From: an uncultured Caulobacterales bacterium
GTDB taxonomy: Bacteria; Pseudomonadota; Alphaproteobacteria; Caulobacterales; Maricaulaceae
Direction of reading: 5' to 3'
NCBI GenBank assembly: GCA_937981945.1
Contig: CALJNJ010000092.1
Location: 1-8,853 of the forward strand
DNA length: 8,853 bases
Shown: positions 6,877 through 8,853 of the stretch, one piece after another
Layout: every line of letters begins with the position of its first letter
How positions within the stretch are numbered: position 1 is the stretch's first letter
The notes under the pieces: generated by a model
Told to the model about the DNA's origin: nothing
Seen by the model: only the letters and a program-made list of their open reading frames with translations
Database searches by the model: none
Position numbers and translations under genes: made by a program

Positions 6877-8489
6877 TGTATAAAGTCGACCTTAAAGAAA
6901 GCTATTTCTCCGCCCAAAATGAGGGCGATTGGGCCCCGGTGACCATTCCGGAAATGCTGGAAAGCTGCGCCGAAAAATGGGGCAATATAAAAGCTTTAAG
7001 GGAGCTGGGCTATGACGGGTCTTTTGGCCGGGAATGGACCTATTCAGAACTTCTGGCCGATTCCAAAAAACTGGCCAACGCCCTCGCCGCCCGTCATCCG
7101 CAAGGCGCCAAAGTCGCGGTCTATGCCAATAATATCCCCGAGTGGGTTATCTTTGAATTTGCGGCCGGCATGGCAGGTTTGATCCTGGTAACGGTCAATC
7201 CGTCCTATCAAGTTGCTGAGTTAAAATATGTCCTTGAGCAATCAGGGTCAGAAGCCGTTTATTTTGTAGAAGACTATCGCGGCAACCCCATGGGCGACAT
7301 TGTTCGGGAAGCCGCCAAAGACCTGCCCGCCGTTAAACATCTGGTCGATCTCAATAACGCAGCTGTGCTCTATGACGGTGCCGATAAAATCCATAACCGC
7401 TTGGTCAAACATGATGATGCTGTTCAAATCCAGTATACAAGCGGCACAACCGGCTTTCCTAAAGGAGCCCTATTGCACCATAACGGCCTGATTAAAAACG
7501 GGCGGGATTGTCTGGACCGTATGGGTTGTAATCCCGGTGATCAAATTGTTCATTTTATGCCCATGTTTCATACAACAGGCTGCGCGATGATGGTGCTGGG
7601 CGGCATGTCGACCGGCCACACCATTAATCTGGCCCCAATCTTTGATCCCGTTATGTTGGTTGATGTAATCGAGCGTGAAAAACCCCGCATGGTCTTTGGG
7701 GTTCCGACCATGTTGATGGCGTTGATTGAAGTGGTCAAAGCGACCGGCAAAGATTTGACATTCGTTGAGCGTTTCTGTTCGGGCGGCTCTATGGTTTCCC
7801 CTGAGCTATGCCGCGAAGTGCGGGAAATTTTCGATGCCCCACTCAACATTGTTTACGGCCAAACCGAAGCCTCCCCCGTGATCACACAAACATATGTTGA
7901 TGATGATTTTGAAGATTTGACCCAAACAATCGGGCAGCCATTGCGGGATATGGATGTGGCCATATTGGACACGGATACCAATAAGATCCTGCCAATCGGG
8001 GCTCAAGGTGAGATTTGCTCTCGTGGGTACAATATTATGCACGGCTATAATGATAATCCTGAAGCCACCTCTGCTGCCATTGATGGTAACGGCTGGCTGC
8101 ATACGGGTGATTTGGGCACCATGGATTCGCGCGGCTATTTGAAAATAACCGGGCGGGTGAAAGAAATGATCATTCGCGGCGGCGAAAATCTGTTCCCGGT
8201 CGAAATCGAGAACGCCATACAAGAGCATGAAGATGTGACGGAAATCGCCGTTGTCGGCGTCAAAGACCCTAAAATGGGTGAGGAAGTCGCTTGTTTCATG
8301 CGTAGCGGAACGGGCAATCAACCGGATAACGCGCAAATGAAGGCTTTCGTCAGAGAACGCCTGTCCCCGCAGAAAACGCCGCGATATTGGATCTGGGTCG
8401 ATGACTGGCCGCTCACAGGGTCAGGGAAAATTCGAAAATTCAAGCTGGCGGAAATGTTTGAAGCCGGTGACTTCAGCTCATCTTTTTAA
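6876..8489 (+). CDS. AMP-dependent acyl-CoA ligase (fatty-acyl-CoA synthetase family)
   Basis: The 537-residue cytoplasmic adenylate-forming enzyme activates a carboxylic acid with ATP to an acyl-AMP and then to acyl-CoA. Core motifs appear in order: the phosphate-binding loop YTSGTTGFPKG (187-197), MPMFHTTG (228-235), YGQTEASP (327-334), the ribose-binding aspartate in LHTGDLG (TGD 410-412), the hinge region GRVKEMIIRGGENLFP (426-441) and the C-terminal catalytic lysine K518 in LTGSGKIRK. All residues needed for activity appear present. The FPKGALLHHNG form is typical of medium- and short-chain fatty-acyl-CoA synthetases, but chain length cannot be assigned. The ATG overlaps the amidohydrolase stop by one base (TAATG), a sign of translational coupling; no strong independent Shine-Dalgarno is seen. 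Its last 17 bases overlap the convergent amidase gene. Confidence 0.94.
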   Translation: MYKVDLKESYFSAQNEGDWAPVTIPEMLESCAEKWGNIKALRELGYDGSFGREWTYSELLADSKKLANALAARHPQGAKVAVYANNIPEWVIFEFAAGMAGLILVTVNPSYQVAELKYVLEQSGSEAVYFVEDYRGNPMGDIVREAAKDLPAVKHLVDLNNAAVLYDGADKIHNRLVKHDDAVQIQYTSGTTGFPKGALLHHNGLIKNGRDCLDRMGCNPGDQIVHFMPMFHTTGCAMMVLGGMSTGHTINLAPIFDPVMLVDVIEREKPRMVFGVPTMLMALIEVVKATGKDLTFVERFCSGGSMVSPELCREVREIFDAPLNIVYGQTEASPVITQTYVDDDFEDLTQTIGQPLRDMDVAILDTDTNKILPIGAQGEICSRGYNIMHGYNDNPEATSAAIDGNGWLHTGDLGTMDSRGYLKITGRVKEMIIRGGENLFPVEIENAIQEHEDVTEIAVVGVKDPKMGEEVACFMRSGTGNQPDNAQMKAFVRERLSPQKTPRYWIWVDDWPLTGSGKIRKFKLAEMFEAGDFSSSF

Positions 8490-8853
8490 CGGCAGAAATT
8501 TCAGTCAATTTTGCAATAATATCAAGGGTTTGAACGTCGATCTTGCCATCAATTTTCGATGGTCGATAGCGTCTTTGGAATGCTTCCACCAATGAAATGG
8601 TCTGTTCGTCAAATACGCCCGTGACTTCCGCCCCGTAACCTAATCTTGCCAGACCGGCCTGGACCGCACTAATACCGCGATCTCGATTGCCTTCTTCAAA
8701 CAGTAATCGATTATCGGCCGGCGCCGGATCAGGCCAAAGACCTATTCCCTCTGCCGCCAATAAATGCCACGGGAATTTTTCGCCCGGATCGATTTTGCGT
8801 CCGGGGGCCACATCACTGTGCCCCACCACGTTACGCGGATTAATGTCATGACG
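8473..8853 (-). CDS. N-acetylmuramoyl-L-alanine amidase, AmiD-type (C-terminal part)
   Basis: The gene runs off the right edge; 126 residues are visible and the N-terminal half, including any signal peptide and the first zinc histidine, is missing. The visible part opens with RHDINPRNVVGHSDVAPG and continues RKIDPGEKFPW, the signature of the amidase_2 fold. By comparison with AmpD, the H of GHSD is a zinc ligand, the K of GRK is the catalytic lysine and the D of KIDPG is a zinc ligand. A peptidoglycan-binding domain of the PG_binding_1 type follows (ISAVQAGLARLGY, TGVFDEQT, AFQRRYRP, DGKIDVQT). The enzyme would cleave the bond between N-acetylmuramic acid and L-alanine in cell-wall recycling or turnover. 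Whether it is a periplasmic lipoprotein (AmiD) or cytoplasmic (AmpD) cannot be seen, but the C-terminal binding domain favours AmiD. The stop is TGA at 8473-8475. Confidence 0.92.
   Translation of the reverse strand, partial: RHDINPRNVVGHSDVAPGRKIDPGEKFPWHLLAAEGIGLWPDPAPADNRLLFEEGNRDRGISAVQAGLARLGYGAEVTGVFDEQTISLVEAFQRRYRPSKIDGKIDVQTLDIIAKLTEISAVKKMS

Noticed and set aside
7806..8336. Minus-strand open frame of 176 codons
   Set aside because: It is antisense to the most conserved part of the acyl-CoA ligase, a shadow of its codon bias.

Overview
This window looks like chromosomal DNA of an alphaproteobacterium with roughly half G+C (estimated by eye). The clues are a DnaB-like C-terminal tail directly followed by alr, a type A RNase P RNA, a TadG-like protein of the kind common in Alphaproteobacteria, and an AmiD-type cell-wall amidase. 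I cannot name the genus. No tRNA, rRNA, CRISPR array, transposase, integrase or phage gene was seen.

Layout from left to right. (1) Bases 1-49 (+) are the last 15 codons of an upstream gene, probably replicative helicase dnaB. Alanine racemase (alr, 62-1180, +) follows after 12 bases. (2) A lipoprotein with two retropepsin-like aspartic protease motifs (1181-2200, -) meets alr tail to tail with no spacer. It lies just downstream of the RNase P RNA gene rnpB (2237-2580, -), whose promoter is visible at 2586-2614. (3) From about 2581 to 2714 there is a short divergent intergenic region. (4) Four plus-strand genes follow: a TadG-like surface/pilus-associated protein (2715-4166), a bile acid:sodium symporter (BASS) family transporter (4191-5123), an amidohydrolase of the N-acyl-D-amino-acid deacylase superfamily (5116-6876) and an acyl-CoA ligase (6876-8489). 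(5) A truncated N-acetylmuramoyl-L-alanine amidase (8473-8853, -) converges on the ligase, with a 17-base overlap of the coding ends.

The most coherent functional unit is the transporter-amidohydrolase-ligase set. The genes overlap by 8 bases and 1 base, so they are almost certainly co-transcribed and translationally coupled. The simplest reading is a small catabolic module: Na+-coupled import of an organic anion, hydrolysis of an amide or cyclic amide, and activation of the released carboxylic acid to its CoA thioester. The substrate is unknown. The amidohydrolase keeps the His-x-His, Cys and Asp motifs but lacks histidines where classical D-aminoacylases hold their tightly bound zinc, so its chemistry may differ. 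The remaining genes are housekeeping: cell-wall precursor D-Ala (alr), tRNA 5' processing (rnpB) and peptidoglycan turnover (amidase). I did not find a clearly novel multi-gene system; the three-gene module and the two-lobed protease lipoprotein are the best candidates for follow-up.
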